A DNA stretch of 64,000 bases from an uncultured Lachnospiraceae bacterium (lineage in GTDB: Bacteria > Bacillota > Clostridia > Lachnospirales > Lachnospiraceae): the NCBI GenBank assembly GCA_910579395.1, contig CAJTUC010000013.1, forward strand, positions 26,774-90,773. The letters run 5' to 3'. The translations under genes and the position numbers were made by a program. The notes below the pieces were generated by a model. It searched no databases and was not told the DNA's origin. It saw only the letters and a program-made list of their open reading frames with translations. Shown here in pieces: positions 16,140-25,230 of this stretch (positions within the stretch are counted from its first letter, which is position 1; each line of letters begins with the position of its first letter).

Positions 16140-19100
16140 TTACTCCAATAAGAAGAGCTGCGCCCTGTTCAGGACGATGGAGTCGCTTCCGGTAACGGGT
16201 TCCTCCCGGCCGAGCTGTGAAAAGCTCGACTGCACGACGATATAAATGTCCGCATTTGTACGGCTCTCGTTCCGAAGCGGTATAACAGGCGCCTTGATCT
16301 TGTATACTTTGCCGGGAACGAGCGCAAACTCCGTTCCGACTTCTACAAGGCGGTTCTCTTCCACTGTCCATACCTGGGATGCGAAAGGCGTCGCAAGTAC
16401 ACTCTCCCCGCCGATGTCGATACTCGTACCACCCGCATCATCCTGATAATAGAAGGATATCTGCACTTTCTTGTTGAAAGCAAGGTTCGGCTCCGTTATC
16501 TTGAAATAAACATCCGTAGTCTCATCGAGAAGCCCGACATTGCCGTCCGCTGCTTCTATCATCTGCTCGTCGAACGGAATGCAGATACTCTCGATTTCCG
16601 GCGCATCCGCGGCAAGTCCCGCCACAATTGCGACTTTCGGGTTCTTAATGCCTACATTATAAGCCGCCATCAGCGCATTGACGAAAAGCCGGCATTCCGT
16701 TACGCCTTCATCCGACGCGGAAGGTTCCACACCGGAAGTACCGTCATAGCCGTAAGGATAATAGTCCTCACCGACATAAATCACATTTCCCCTGCTGTAA
16801 ACATAATAGTTGTTCGCCGCATCTTTTCTGGATATATCATAGGCACTGATGGAATCCGATGCAGGGTCTTCCAGGCAGTACCATGCCGTAACATCCGCCA
16901 TGGAGTCTTCTCTTCCGTTATCCAGCAGATTCAGCACATAATCTCCGCCTTTTACGGATTGTGTCAGCGTACCGCTCTCACCAATCTCAAAAGGATAATG
17001 AGCGATAGAACCGTCATTGATCTGCCGCACGGTCATGCCGCTTCTGGGACCGAACATATCGCTGCTCAAAGACGCAAAGCGATAATAGCGGCGGTCTCCC
17101 TTCTCCTCACCAAGTTTTCCATAAGTCCGCACTTCTCTCTGTCCGAGCAGCGAGCCGTCGATGCCCATTCTGCCGGTATCACCGAGGGCGGCCGAAGAGG
17201 ACATCAACACCCCCCTTCCTTCCGCAATGTACTGATTGACTGCTCCCGCGGCGCTTCCAAGATTTTCCGCCGGACCGAATCCCAATACAAGCACGTCAAA
17301 ACCTTCCAGATATTTCCCGTTCTGCGCAAGCTGCTGCTCTAACTGCGCCGCCGATATCGTCTTAATCTCAAAATCCGAACCTGTCAGGGCTTCCGCACTC
17401 TTCAGATAATGGCCCATCATCGTCTGGTCATCCGCCTCAAAAGCCAGCGCCAGATTATACTTCCCGGCTTCATTGAGATTCGGCTCTTCCGCCGCAATCT
17501 GCAAAATACGGACTGTTGTCAGGTTATCATAAGAAACTTCAAAAAATCCTGTTAAAGCATCCCGCCTGTAAGAATTGCCCGAATCGGACACTTCCAGCTT
17601 CCAGGGCAGGATTCCCTTCTGCGGTGTCTCGAACTCAATCGTAAATTCGCCGTTATCCGCCGTAAAGCCGTCGTATATTTCTTCCTCCGGCGCAAATCTG
17701 CCGTCCTGATTTCGATCCAGATAAACGTGGATATCCACATTATCCGAATACGCTTCTCCCCGGTCATCCTCTATCCGGTAAGCAAGGGTTGCCCGGTATC
17801 TTCCTTCCGCATCGACCCGAATCTGCTGTACGATTCCCGGCTGTTCTTCCACTTCGTTATCGTCCGCATTCACATATTGTATCTGCGGCCTGCGTATGTT
17901 GACCTGCGCCGCAAATACCGCGCTGCTATGTACATCGGAAATCGTATACAGATAATCGTCATATTCATTGACTGCTGTCCGCAGGAAAGCATACATCTGT
18001 GAATCGCTGTCCACATAATCCGTATTGATCTCATCCACACCCGCATCTTTTGCCGACTGTCCCGTAAAGAAATCATCTTCCACGACGATCGGATAACCTG
18101 CTTTCATGAAATCGATCAGCGCATTCTTTTTCTGCGGTGTAATGTCAATACCCTCGTAACGCTCATCACTCTCTGTCGCATAGTCACCGATACTGCTGTA
18201 TACAATGCCGTTCATCTCATCATCGTTATAAACGGTATAGCGTTTTCCGTCTTTTCGCTCATAATTGAGGCGCCGTCCGTCAAGTCCGATAAATATCATT
18301 TGATATTGATTATTGATATCGCCCTGATCACCGGAAAATTCCGCCACCGAAATCGTGTCTACATCAATATTGATCACTTTTGAACTTCTAAGAATCTGCT
18401 GCCCGGAACCGGACACATCTTCTTTTTCCCAATAGAGGATGGTATAATCTTTATCTTCATCATTATACTGCTTCAAATCCGACTCGGTATTCGTCGTCGG
18501 CTGCAGCTCCAGCACACGGATATCCCGGAAATCGCTGATCAGGCCTACCGCGTAGTTGATGATGTACTGCACAGCTCTTGCCTTGCTGACAATCTCCGAA
18601 ATCTTATCGTCATCGGAAAGCGTGCTGTTCTCCGCTTTCAGGGCCGCCAGAACTTCCATGAAGCCCGCCGAAACTTTATCATCAGCAAAAGGCGCATAAA
18701 AGTCTTCCGATACGAGCGTTTCACCATTCACAATATAAACATTGCGATTTACATAATTATAATTATTATCCGTTTTATCGGGATAGTCCTTCGACGCCAG
18801 ATTCATCATCATATTATCGGGCGATTCCATATCCTGATAGTACGCGGACAGATTCTTTTTGAGCAGAATCCGGACGAGTTTCTGATAATTCAACAGGCTC
18901 TGCTCCGTTCCCGGCGTCTGCCCTGTATCCGGGTCCTGTCCTGCGTCTCCATCCGGTCCCGAACCTGCCACGCCATAACCTGCCGTCAAAATCCCATAAT
19001 CGGCAATCACTGGCATCAAATCCGTGACTGCACGATAAACAATGGAAAAAAGCACGTCCGCCGACATATCCCCGCCGTTTTCCGTCATATAATGGATGGT

Positions 19101-21275
19101 CGCATCGCTTCCGAGAAATTCTCCCAACCCGGCTTCCAGATAGACCAGATCGGCATTCATGACATCATCGGAAGTCACCTGATCCGCCGTAACGACCTGC
19201 ACCTGAATATCAAAAGTTTCCGATTCGTTGTCATCTCCCGCCAGCGAATGGAACACATATCGCTCCAGCCAGTCGCTGCCGCCGCTGCATTTAAAATAGG
19301 TCGGTGCGTTATAGAGCATCAGGAGAGAACCCGCTTCTGTTTCCGGAACTTCCTGCAATTTATACTGTCCCTGGCCCGCGCCTGCATATACAAAGGTCCC
19401 GTCCGGTACGATTGTACTCATCAGCGGTTCTATTCCGTTTTCCAGTTCATCCTCGCCGGATATCACGCTGCCGCCCGCAAGATTGTATGTATCATAAGGA
19501 ATCACACCGTCAACGGCCGCTTCTTCCACCGGAACCGCGCTGCCAAGCTGATAAAGCCCTGCTGCTTCTTCCAGACCGCTGACATACTCGAACTCTACAA
19601 CATAATATCCATCAGGCAGTCCGCTGCCAATCTGCGGTATAGAAGGAACTTCTTCACCCGGTGCCGCAGGCGGAACTGTTCCTCCGTCCTGACTCGAGTC
19701 GGTGGGGGGGGCCTGTGTTGTCCCTGCGTCCGGATTGACCGGATTAGTTAAGCTTGTATCATCCGGCTGTTCCGGTTCTGTCGGCACTGCAGGCTGTTCT
19801 GTCCCTCCGGGCTGTGTATTGTCTCCTGATATACTGTCTCCTGATGTATTGTCTCCCGGTGTATCCGCTGGTGCAGTATTATTATCCGCTGGCGGTATGT
19901 CATTTGGAAGCCCCGGCTGTATTCCCGCTTCCGACAGCAGAATCACCGTATCCTCAACGAATACCAGTTTACGCCAGGTAAGGCCTGCAGTGTCTATGCT
20001 TTCCGTCGATGCTGCTTCGCCATCATCATTGCCTTCGACAGTGTCATCGGGGGCATTACCCTCGCCATCAGTTCCACCATCTCCTTCAGTTCCACCATCT
20101 CCTTCAGTTCCATCGGAGCCACTGTCATTTCCGTCGCTTCCCTCTTCGGAATCATTACCTTCATTACCTTCATTGTCTTCACCGGAAGAATCATCACCAT
20201 CGGATGTATTATCATCGCCATCCACCTGAGGCGGTTCCGTACCATCAGGATTCGTCGATTCATCCGGCGTTTCTGCATCCGGCGTTTCTACATCCGGTAT
20301 ATTCTCATCCGTAACATTTTCTTCCGTATCATCCCCATCAGGATTTTCACTCTCTTCGTTCTCCTGCTCTCCTTCATTCCGCGGAATGTCCTTTATATGT
20401 CCCGCATACTTGAAAACACCGTCTTCCAACAAATAAACGCCGGTAGTATCCGAATATTCCCCGCCTGTGACCTGTTTGTAATCTAAAACCCTGTATCCCT
20501 GCAGGGCCGGTTCCTGTTCATAGTAAAAGACTGCATGATAAGCGCCGCTTCCTCCGGCCCATTCATAAGCAGTTCCATCGCCCAGCGCATCCACTGCAAA
20601 AGAGCCACTGATCAGATTATAGTCAAAGCCAGTCCTGTCAGTGCCTTCTACATACGGCTGTACCGCAGCATGAACAAAGCCGTACTGCCGATGAACCGCA
20701 CTGCCGATGCCATCCGGAAAATAACTGTCATATATCCGAATCCAGCCATTTTCTTCCGATAAATCTGGCGTAACACCCGCATAACCTTCCCGATAGCTTA
20801 TCTGGAACAGAGAAGTATCCATTCCCGGCGGCAAAAGCGCAGATGCCAGTCCTTCCCTTTCTTCATAGCGGTAAAAAGCTTCCTGATCATTCTCAAAAGT
20901 CGTTCGCAGACTTTCCTGCGCCGGTATCTGCCCGTCCGTCAGATATCCCATTGTACCGAGAGACACGTCCGGAATACTGATTACCGTGCCGTCAGAAAGC
21001 GTATAGGCATACGATGCCGTTCCCGGCACGATATCCAGTATGACAAAAGGCTCTCCTTCGCTGTGGTTCTCCACCACCTTGCCGATTCCACTGAAAGATT
21101 CCTGCGCTTCTACGGGCATCGAACTTTTCAGAAAATGCCAGAAAGAAGTGCCTGCAACCGCGACCGCAAGAACGGAGGCAGTTGCAGCGAGCACAAGCTT
21201 TTTACCCGCACGCGGTTTTATTTGGTTGTTCTGGTATTTATACCGGTATCGTCTTGCTACTCTTTTTCTTTTCAT
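16140..21275 (-). CDS. Very large exported surface protein, DUF5057-like
   Basis: A 1711-aa protein with a basic N-terminus (MKRKRVARRYRYKY) and one membrane segment or uncleaved signal (about 29-48). A large extracellular part follows, and the opening (FVILDIVPGTASYAYTLSDG, GYLTDGQIP) resembles DUF5057 proteins of Lachnospiraceae. Residues about 300-420 are an acidic Gly/Asp/Glu/Asn linker built from near-identical 18-bp repeats, and about 460-550 is a Pro/Thr/Gly/Asp-rich linker. The C-terminal half has several segments like bacterial surface folds but no LPXTG motif. It follows the pilin genes by 154 bases on the same strand, so a role at the pilus or cell surface is inferred. A C8 tract lies inside the Pro/Thr linker. 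Confidence 0.75.
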   Translation of the reverse strand: MKRKRVARRYRYKYQNNQIKPRAGKKLVLAATASVLAVAVAGTSFWHFLKSSMPVEAQESFSGIGKVVENHSEGEPFVILDIVPGTASYAYTLSDGTVISIPDVSLGTMGYLTDGQIPAQESLRTTFENDQEAFYRYEEREGLASALLPPGMDTSLFQISYREGYAGVTPDLSEENGWIRIYDSYFPDGIGSAVHRQYGFVHAAVQPYVEGTDRTGFDYNLISGSFAVDALGDGTAYEWAGGSGAYHAVFYYEQEPALQGYRVLDYKQVTGGEYSDTTGVYLLEDGVFKYAGHIKDIPRNEGEQENEESENPDGDDTEENVTDENIPDVETPDAETPDESTNPDGTEPPQVDGDDNTSDGDDSSGEDNEGNEGNDSEEGSDGNDSGSDGTEGDGGTEGDGGTDGEGNAPDDTVEGNDDGEAASTESIDTAGLTWRKLVFVEDTVILLSEAGIQPGLPNDIPPADNNTAPADTPGDNTSGDSISGDNTQPGGTEQPAVPTEPEQPDDTSLTNPVNPDAGTTQAPPTDSSQDGGTVPPAAPGEEVPSIPQIGSGLPDGYYVVEFEYVSGLEEAAGLYQLGSAVPVEEAAVDGVIPYDTYNLAGGSVISGEDELENGIEPLMSTIVPDGTFVYAGAGQGQYKLQEVPETEAGSLLMLYNAPTYFKCSGGSDWLERYVFHSLAGDDNESETFDIQVQVVTADQVTSDDVMNADLVYLEAGLGEFLGSDATIHYMTENGGDMSADVLFSIVYRAVTDLMPVIADYGILTAGYGVAGSGPDGDAGQDPDTGQTPGTEQSLLNYQKLVRILLKKNLSAYYQDMESPDNMMMNLASKDYPDKTDNNYNYVNRNVYIVNGETLVSEDFYAPFADDKVSAGFMEVLAALKAENSTLSDDDKISEIVSKARAVQYIINYAVGLISDFRDIRVLELQPTTNTESDLKQYNDEDKDYTILYWEKEDVSGSGQQILRSSKVINIDVDTISVAEFSGDQGDINNQYQMIFIGLDGRRLNYERKDGKRYTVYNDDEMNGIVYSSIGDYATESDERYEGIDITPQKKNALIDFMKAGYPIVVEDDFFTGQSAKDAGVDEINTDYVDSDSQMYAFLRTAVNEYDDYLYTISDVHSSAVFAAQVNIRRPQIQYVNADDNEVEEQPGIVQQIRVDAEGRYRATLAYRIEDDRGEAYSDNVDIHVYLDRNQDGRFAPEEEIYDGFTADNGEFTIEFETPQKGILPWKLEVSDSGNSYRRDALTGFFEVSYDNLTTVRILQIAAEEPNLNEAGKYNLALAFEADDQTMMGHYLKSAEALTGSDFEIKTISAAQLEQQLAQNGKYLEGFDVLVLGFGPAENLGSAAGAVNQYIAEGRGVLMSSSAALGDTGRMGIDGSLLGQREVRTYGKLGEEKGDRRYYRFASLSSDMFGPRSGMTVRQINDGSIAHYPFEIGESGTLTQSVKGGDYVLNLLDNGREDSMADVTAWYCLEDPASDSISAYDISRKDAANNYYVYSRGNVIYVGEDYYPYGYDGTSGVEPSASDEGVTECRLFVNALMAAYNVGIKNPKVAIVAGLAADAPEIESICIPFDEQMIEAADGNVGLLDETTDVYFKITEPNLAFNKKVQISFYYQDDAGGTSIDIGGESVLATPFASQVWTVEENRLVEVGTEFALVPGKVYKIKAPVIPLRNESRTNADIYIVVQSSFSQLGREEPVTGSDSIVLNRAQLFLLE
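19704..19711. repeat. Homopolymeric C8 (G8 on plus) tract inside the large surface protein gene
   Basis: Eight consecutive G on the plus strand read as CCCCCCCC in the coding strand, encoding part of QAPPTD in the Pro/Thr linker. Tracts of this kind can change length by slippage; the present length keeps the frame open. Confidence 0.8.
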
Positions 21276-21429
21276 GCTGTGTTGTCCTGTTTTTTGTAAT
21301 AAATTCCTGGATAGTTACTGCATTTTAAATTGATACTTCCCTTTCCCATGCCCGGCAACTGGTTCTATCAAATCTGTAATTCACTGACATTCTCTTCAAA
21401 CAACGGTTTTCTATCTGAAACAACTGTTT

Positions 21430-24400
21430 TTATTTAACTACTGTCCATTGGGTGTCGGTGCTCTTGCAGGTGACTTTTATGGTGTCAGTTATTGCCACCG
21501 ACTGATTAAGATTGCCATCCCATTCCCATCTCAATGTCGATGTCAACTCCAGTGTATAGGTATCGGTATTTTTATCATAAGTACATACTATTTGATTACA
21601 ACTACGCTGAGATATTCCCGTAGTCCCTATTACCTGATACTTAAATCCCAATCCATCTTTCACTACCGTCTGAGTTCCATCCTGCTCCAGCGTAAACCCG
21701 AACTGCCCATAATATTGTCCGGTAAATGCAGCATCTGTCGGTAACGGAATATAAGCCTTGACATTCTGCAAATTTCCATTATCATCTTTCATACCAAAAG
21801 AAACATTGCTTCCATCTATTTGAATCGGTCCATTGTATAATGGTATTAAATTCAGCCCGGTTGTAATAAACTGATCATCCAGAGAACCTTTGTCAAGACG
21901 GCTCCATTCCGTACCGTTCGCAGCACAACGAAAACGACCGGCAGATTTTTCCATATCATATCCCCATACCGGATTTTGGAACCGATAGAACAGTTCAATC
22001 TCGTATACATCGTCTATTGCATAATACTGACAAGCCATTTTGGAAAACTCAACTCCATAGCTGCCACCATCAGCACCAAGCATTTGAAACCAGTTCCCCT
22101 GTGATGTTTCCTGCGGGGATGTATTCTGCAAAGTAAAATATTCTGAAAACTTTGATTCCGAAGGAAGCGGGAAATAAATTTCTCCCTTGACAAAATTAGT
22201 CGAGGTAGTATATGCCCATAAATCCATGTTACCCTTTCCTGCTATTTCAAAATTAATCGCGCTCTCCGGCCTGTAATAATAGTGCGTACCATAATCCGGT
22301 TCGTAGTTATACCAATGTACGTTATATCTTTGCGCATCCGTTGCATTAGAATATTGAAAAAAGGGAACATAATGATAACTGCCAACCGCATTGATCGCAC
22401 CGTTATTATTTGTGTCAATTTTTATACACAATTGTCGCACATTATGTACACTACAATTACCAAATGATAGTCCGCCGACACTTCCTGTTCCCGTATAAGA
22501 GCCGTTATTCTCCTGATAAGTCCATAGGGGTGTCCACTCTGAAATATCCGTTCCATTGCCTGTATATACATTACATTTCGAATCGTTTAAGACCCTTTCG
22601 CCCTCACTCCTGGTACTGCTTATGGCAACCAGCGGACAGGATACATAAGACGGACTAAGTGCTGAAATCGTCTGGATATCTACCTGTTCTCCTACATAAT
22701 TCTTTCCATTATAGGAAACTGTAAACTGCGGACGAAGCAGCGGTACTGTTACTTTTGAAGAAGATGGTATCTCACCTATGTATGTTCCTTTACTATCCAA
22801 ATGTCCATTATATTCCGCAACGATTTCATCCCGCCTTGCAGCATAATCCCATGCATTCTTATCCAAAGCGTAATCCAATACCTGAACGGAAATATAGTAG
22901 TCATGATCCAAATTCAAACCAAAAAGATCGGCTCCGACACGAATCGCCTTACCATCGCTGTCGTAAATCATGACCTTATCATCCGCCGTCGGTGCGTTGG
23001 GGTCATCCGTCTTAATACGCACACATATTAACGAATAGTGACTGCTGTAGTCCCAAGATAATGTAAGCGGCTCATCACCATACTTGAAATCGCCGTCCCA
23101 GTGAAGGTCCACATTTGTTTCCGCAACTTTCAGCGTGATCGTTCCATATACAACACCGCTTCCGCCCGCCTTTGTATAACTTTTCTCGACAGATAAAAGG
23201 GATGCTGCCTGAATCTCTATCTCATCGCCCTTTTTCGCATCCGGACTGATACGGAAAGTTGCTGTCTTGTTATCACTCGACTCCATTGTAACAAGATCTG
23301 CCCCACGAATGATCTTCCATCCATACATCGGATATTCATCTGCTACAACATATTTATCTTTCGTCGTCGGGTCATCACATCCACCACAGGAAACACCCAG
23401 CTTGTTTCCTTCTGTTGTTGCGGAAATCGTAAAAGTTTTACCGGCAGAGACTTCATTACTTCCGTTTTCAGCATTTTCATCTTCCGATTTATAAAGCGCT
23501 ACCGTCTTCGCCCTTTTCACATAAACGATGACTTCCGCTGTCGCATGATTTTTTTCGGAGTCCGCAGCATTCGTCGTAATAACGACTTTGAAACTGTCAG
23601 CCGTCTCACCGGATGCGATATTGATGATGCCGTTCGTCGTATCGCTGAACTGCGTCGCACTGTCCTCCGGCGGCGTATCGGTGGATATCGACCATGTTAC
23701 ACTTTTATCCATGACATTCTGTCCGGATACAAGAGGGGTCGAGAAATGATAGGTTTCGCCCGGCTCCAGAATAACGGAGTTCTCCTTCGGGACGACGCTC
23801 AGTTTTACCCTTTTATCCAACTGCTCCAGATCCACATCATTGATACGAACTTTATTGCGAATCGTAATGTTGTTGGAAGTATGATACGTCTTGTTATCTC
23901 TTTCAAAGGTCATAGAAATCTGTACGACTCTTTTTTCCTCAACCTGCGTCAAATCTACGTTAAATTCAGTCACATATTCCGCCAGAACGACCTGACCTTC
24001 CGCCGCTGTCTGTGGAAAATCTGTCTGGTCAACATCGATTTCGGAATAATAGAGCTTTGCCTCTTCCTTATTCCAGTAGAACTGATAATTTTTCTCGTTG
24101 CCCCTGCCGCTCTCGATTATCATTTCATAGACAGGATTTCCCTCCGAATCCACTTTAGGACTTCCGTCCTCATTTACCTCCTGAACCGGCTTACCGTCCG
24201 CATCCAGCTTTATCGTGCCTGCACCGTTGAACATCGTCAGGCTCTTATCCTGCGGTTCAAAAGTGAAATCCGCATCTTTTACAGCAAAAACTGGCGTGCC
24301 GTCTTCCGCATAGCCCGCATAATTCACGCTTCTGGTTGTATCGATGATGACATCGGAAATCTGATTCAGCGCAAGCTGCGCTTCCTGCTGCAGCATGATC

Positions 24401-24528
24401 TCTGTATTCGCCGCCGCGTAGCTTTTCGAACCTACTACGATGAATGAGCAGACCGCCGCAGTCACAATTGACAAGATAACGATACCGATCAAAAGTTCCA
24501 CCAACGTAAAACCCCTTTGGTCCTTCAT
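21430..24528 (-). CDS. Giant type IV prepilin-like protein with Ig-like extension
   Basis: The N-terminus is a class III signal: KDQRG then FTLVELLIGIVILSIVTAAV, with Glu at +5 and processing expected after the Gly. A pilin-like helix follows (about to residue 75). About 1032 residues in all is far beyond the 130-200 aa of ordinary pilins. The middle (about 230-470) has Ig/BIG-like segments (VPKENSVILEPGETYHFSTP, SAGKTFTISATTEGN). The C-terminal 550 residues are rich in Tyr, Trp, Asn and Gly and of unknown fold. The ATG at 24528 gives a typical 6-residue leader with GGGGAAGG upstream; ATG 24558 and TTG 24588 are alternatives. It is plausibly a tip or minor pilin with an adhesive domain. Confidence 0.8.
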   Translation of the reverse strand: MKDQRGFTLVELLIGIVILSIVTAAVCSFIVVGSKSYAAANTEIMLQQEAQLALNQISDVIIDTTRSVNYAGYAEDGTPVFAVKDADFTFEPQDKSLTMFNGAGTIKLDADGKPVQEVNEDGSPKVDSEGNPVYEMIIESGRGNEKNYQFYWNKEEAKLYYSEIDVDQTDFPQTAAEGQVVLAEYVTEFNVDLTQVEEKRVVQISMTFERDNKTYHTSNNITIRNKVRINDVDLEQLDKRVKLSVVPKENSVILEPGETYHFSTPLVSGQNVMDKSVTWSISTDTPPEDSATQFSDTTNGIINIASGETADSFKVVITTNAADSEKNHATAEVIVYVKRAKTVALYKSEDENAENGSNEVSAGKTFTISATTEGNKLGVSCGGCDDPTTKDKYVVADEYPMYGWKIIRGADLVTMESSDNKTATFRISPDAKKGDEIEIQAASLLSVEKSYTKAGGSGVVYGTITLKVAETNVDLHWDGDFKYGDEPLTLSWDYSSHYSLICVRIKTDDPNAPTADDKVMIYDSDGKAIRVGADLFGLNLDHDYYISVQVLDYALDKNAWDYAARRDEIVAEYNGHLDSKGTYIGEIPSSSKVTVPLLRPQFTVSYNGKNYVGEQVDIQTISALSPSYVSCPLVAISSTRSEGERVLNDSKCNVYTGNGTDISEWTPLWTYQENNGSYTGTGSVGGLSFGNCSVHNVRQLCIKIDTNNNGAINAVGSYHYVPFFQYSNATDAQRYNVHWYNYEPDYGTHYYYRPESAINFEIAGKGNMDLWAYTTSTNFVKGEIYFPLPSESKFSEYFTLQNTSPQETSQGNWFQMLGADGGSYGVEFSKMACQYYAIDDVYEIELFYRFQNPVWGYDMEKSAGRFRCAANGTEWSRLDKGSLDDQFITTGLNLIPLYNGPIQIDGSNVSFGMKDDNGNLQNVKAYIPLPTDAAFTGQYYGQFGFTLEQDGTQTVVKDGLGFKYQVIGTTGISQRSCNQIVCTYDKNTDTYTLELTSTLRWEWDGNLNQSVAITDTIKVTCKSTDTQWTVVK

Positions 24529-24605
24529 ACAGTTTTTATCCTTCCCCTGTCTTTCCATACGAATACCATGCCTTTCTGTTATCTGCAATGTCCGGGCTCA
24601 TCCGA

Positions 24606-25136
24606 TTACTGAAGCACAAGTTCGACTTTCCCGGTCAATTCAATAAGCGTCAGTTCATAAGAACGGCTTCCGCCTTTGACATATATCTTTTCACAAAGAG
24701 TACAGCCATTTTTATTAGTAAAGGAACCATTGCTCCTGTCATAGCCAATCATCAGGGAGCTGCCGGATGTCAGTTCCGTTTCTGTTCCGCCTGTTGTATA
24801 GGAAACATAGACTCTGGAATTACCAAGTTTATCCGGAACAGGATTTCCGCTTTCATCAGCCCTTTTCGGCTCCCAGCCGGTGCCGCTCTTAATCCACTGC
24901 ACAGCGTAAACACAATCATCGGAAGCATCCCGATAGATTTCCACTCTTGCCCCGCTTTTACCCATAGCAGTTACTTTATTCTCGGCAAGCGCTTCTTTGA
25001 TATCGTTCGCGCAGGCTTTCGCACCGGCGCCGAATATCATGTTGATGGAAAAAAAAACCGTTCCAGTCAAAAGAGCCATGATTGCAATAACAATTATCAA
25101 TTCCACCAAAGAATAACCTTTGTTATCTTTCTCCAT
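24606..25136 (-). CDS. Small type IV pseudopilin (GspH/FimT-like)
   Basis: A 176-aa prepilin: MEKDNKG then YSLVELIIVIAIMALLTGTV, a class III signal with Glu at +5. The remainder has a GspH-like pattern, with short strands and a disulfide-capable pair (GCTLCEK). It would be processed by the prepilin peptidase encoded at 32672-33424. A T9 run in the fourth quarter of the hydrophobic helix (GTVFFS) is a possible slippage site. It is followed by the giant pilin and preceded by the PilX-like gene. Confidence 0.85.
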   Translation of the reverse strand: MEKDNKGYSLVELIIVIAIMALLTGTVFFSINMIFGAGAKACANDIKEALAENKVTAMGKSGARVEIYRDASDDCVYAVQWIKSGTGWEPKRADESGNPVPDKLGNSRVYVSYTTGGTETELTSGSSLMIGYDRSNGSFTNKNGCTLCEKIYVKGGSRSYELTLIELTGKVELVLQ

Positions 25137-25144
25137 AACAACCC

Positions 25145-25230
25145 CTTATTTCTACTTTGAGAAATGTATCTTACTTCAAAAAGTGTTTTTTACTTTGAAA
25201 AGTTTTTACTTTGAAAAGTGTTTTTTACTT
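25145..25230. repeat. Imperfect tandem repeats between two pilin genes
   Basis: Three to four imperfect copies of a unit like TACTTTGAAAAGTGTTTTT fill the gap before the small pseudopilin and run into the last codons of the PilX-like gene. Each copy holds the short palindrome ACTTTTCAAAGT. Confidence 0.7.

Noticed and set aside
20040..20120. Regular 18-bp repeats that might look like a CRISPR array
   Set aside because: They are in frame in the acidic linker of the 1711-aa protein, have no spacers and no cas genes nearby.
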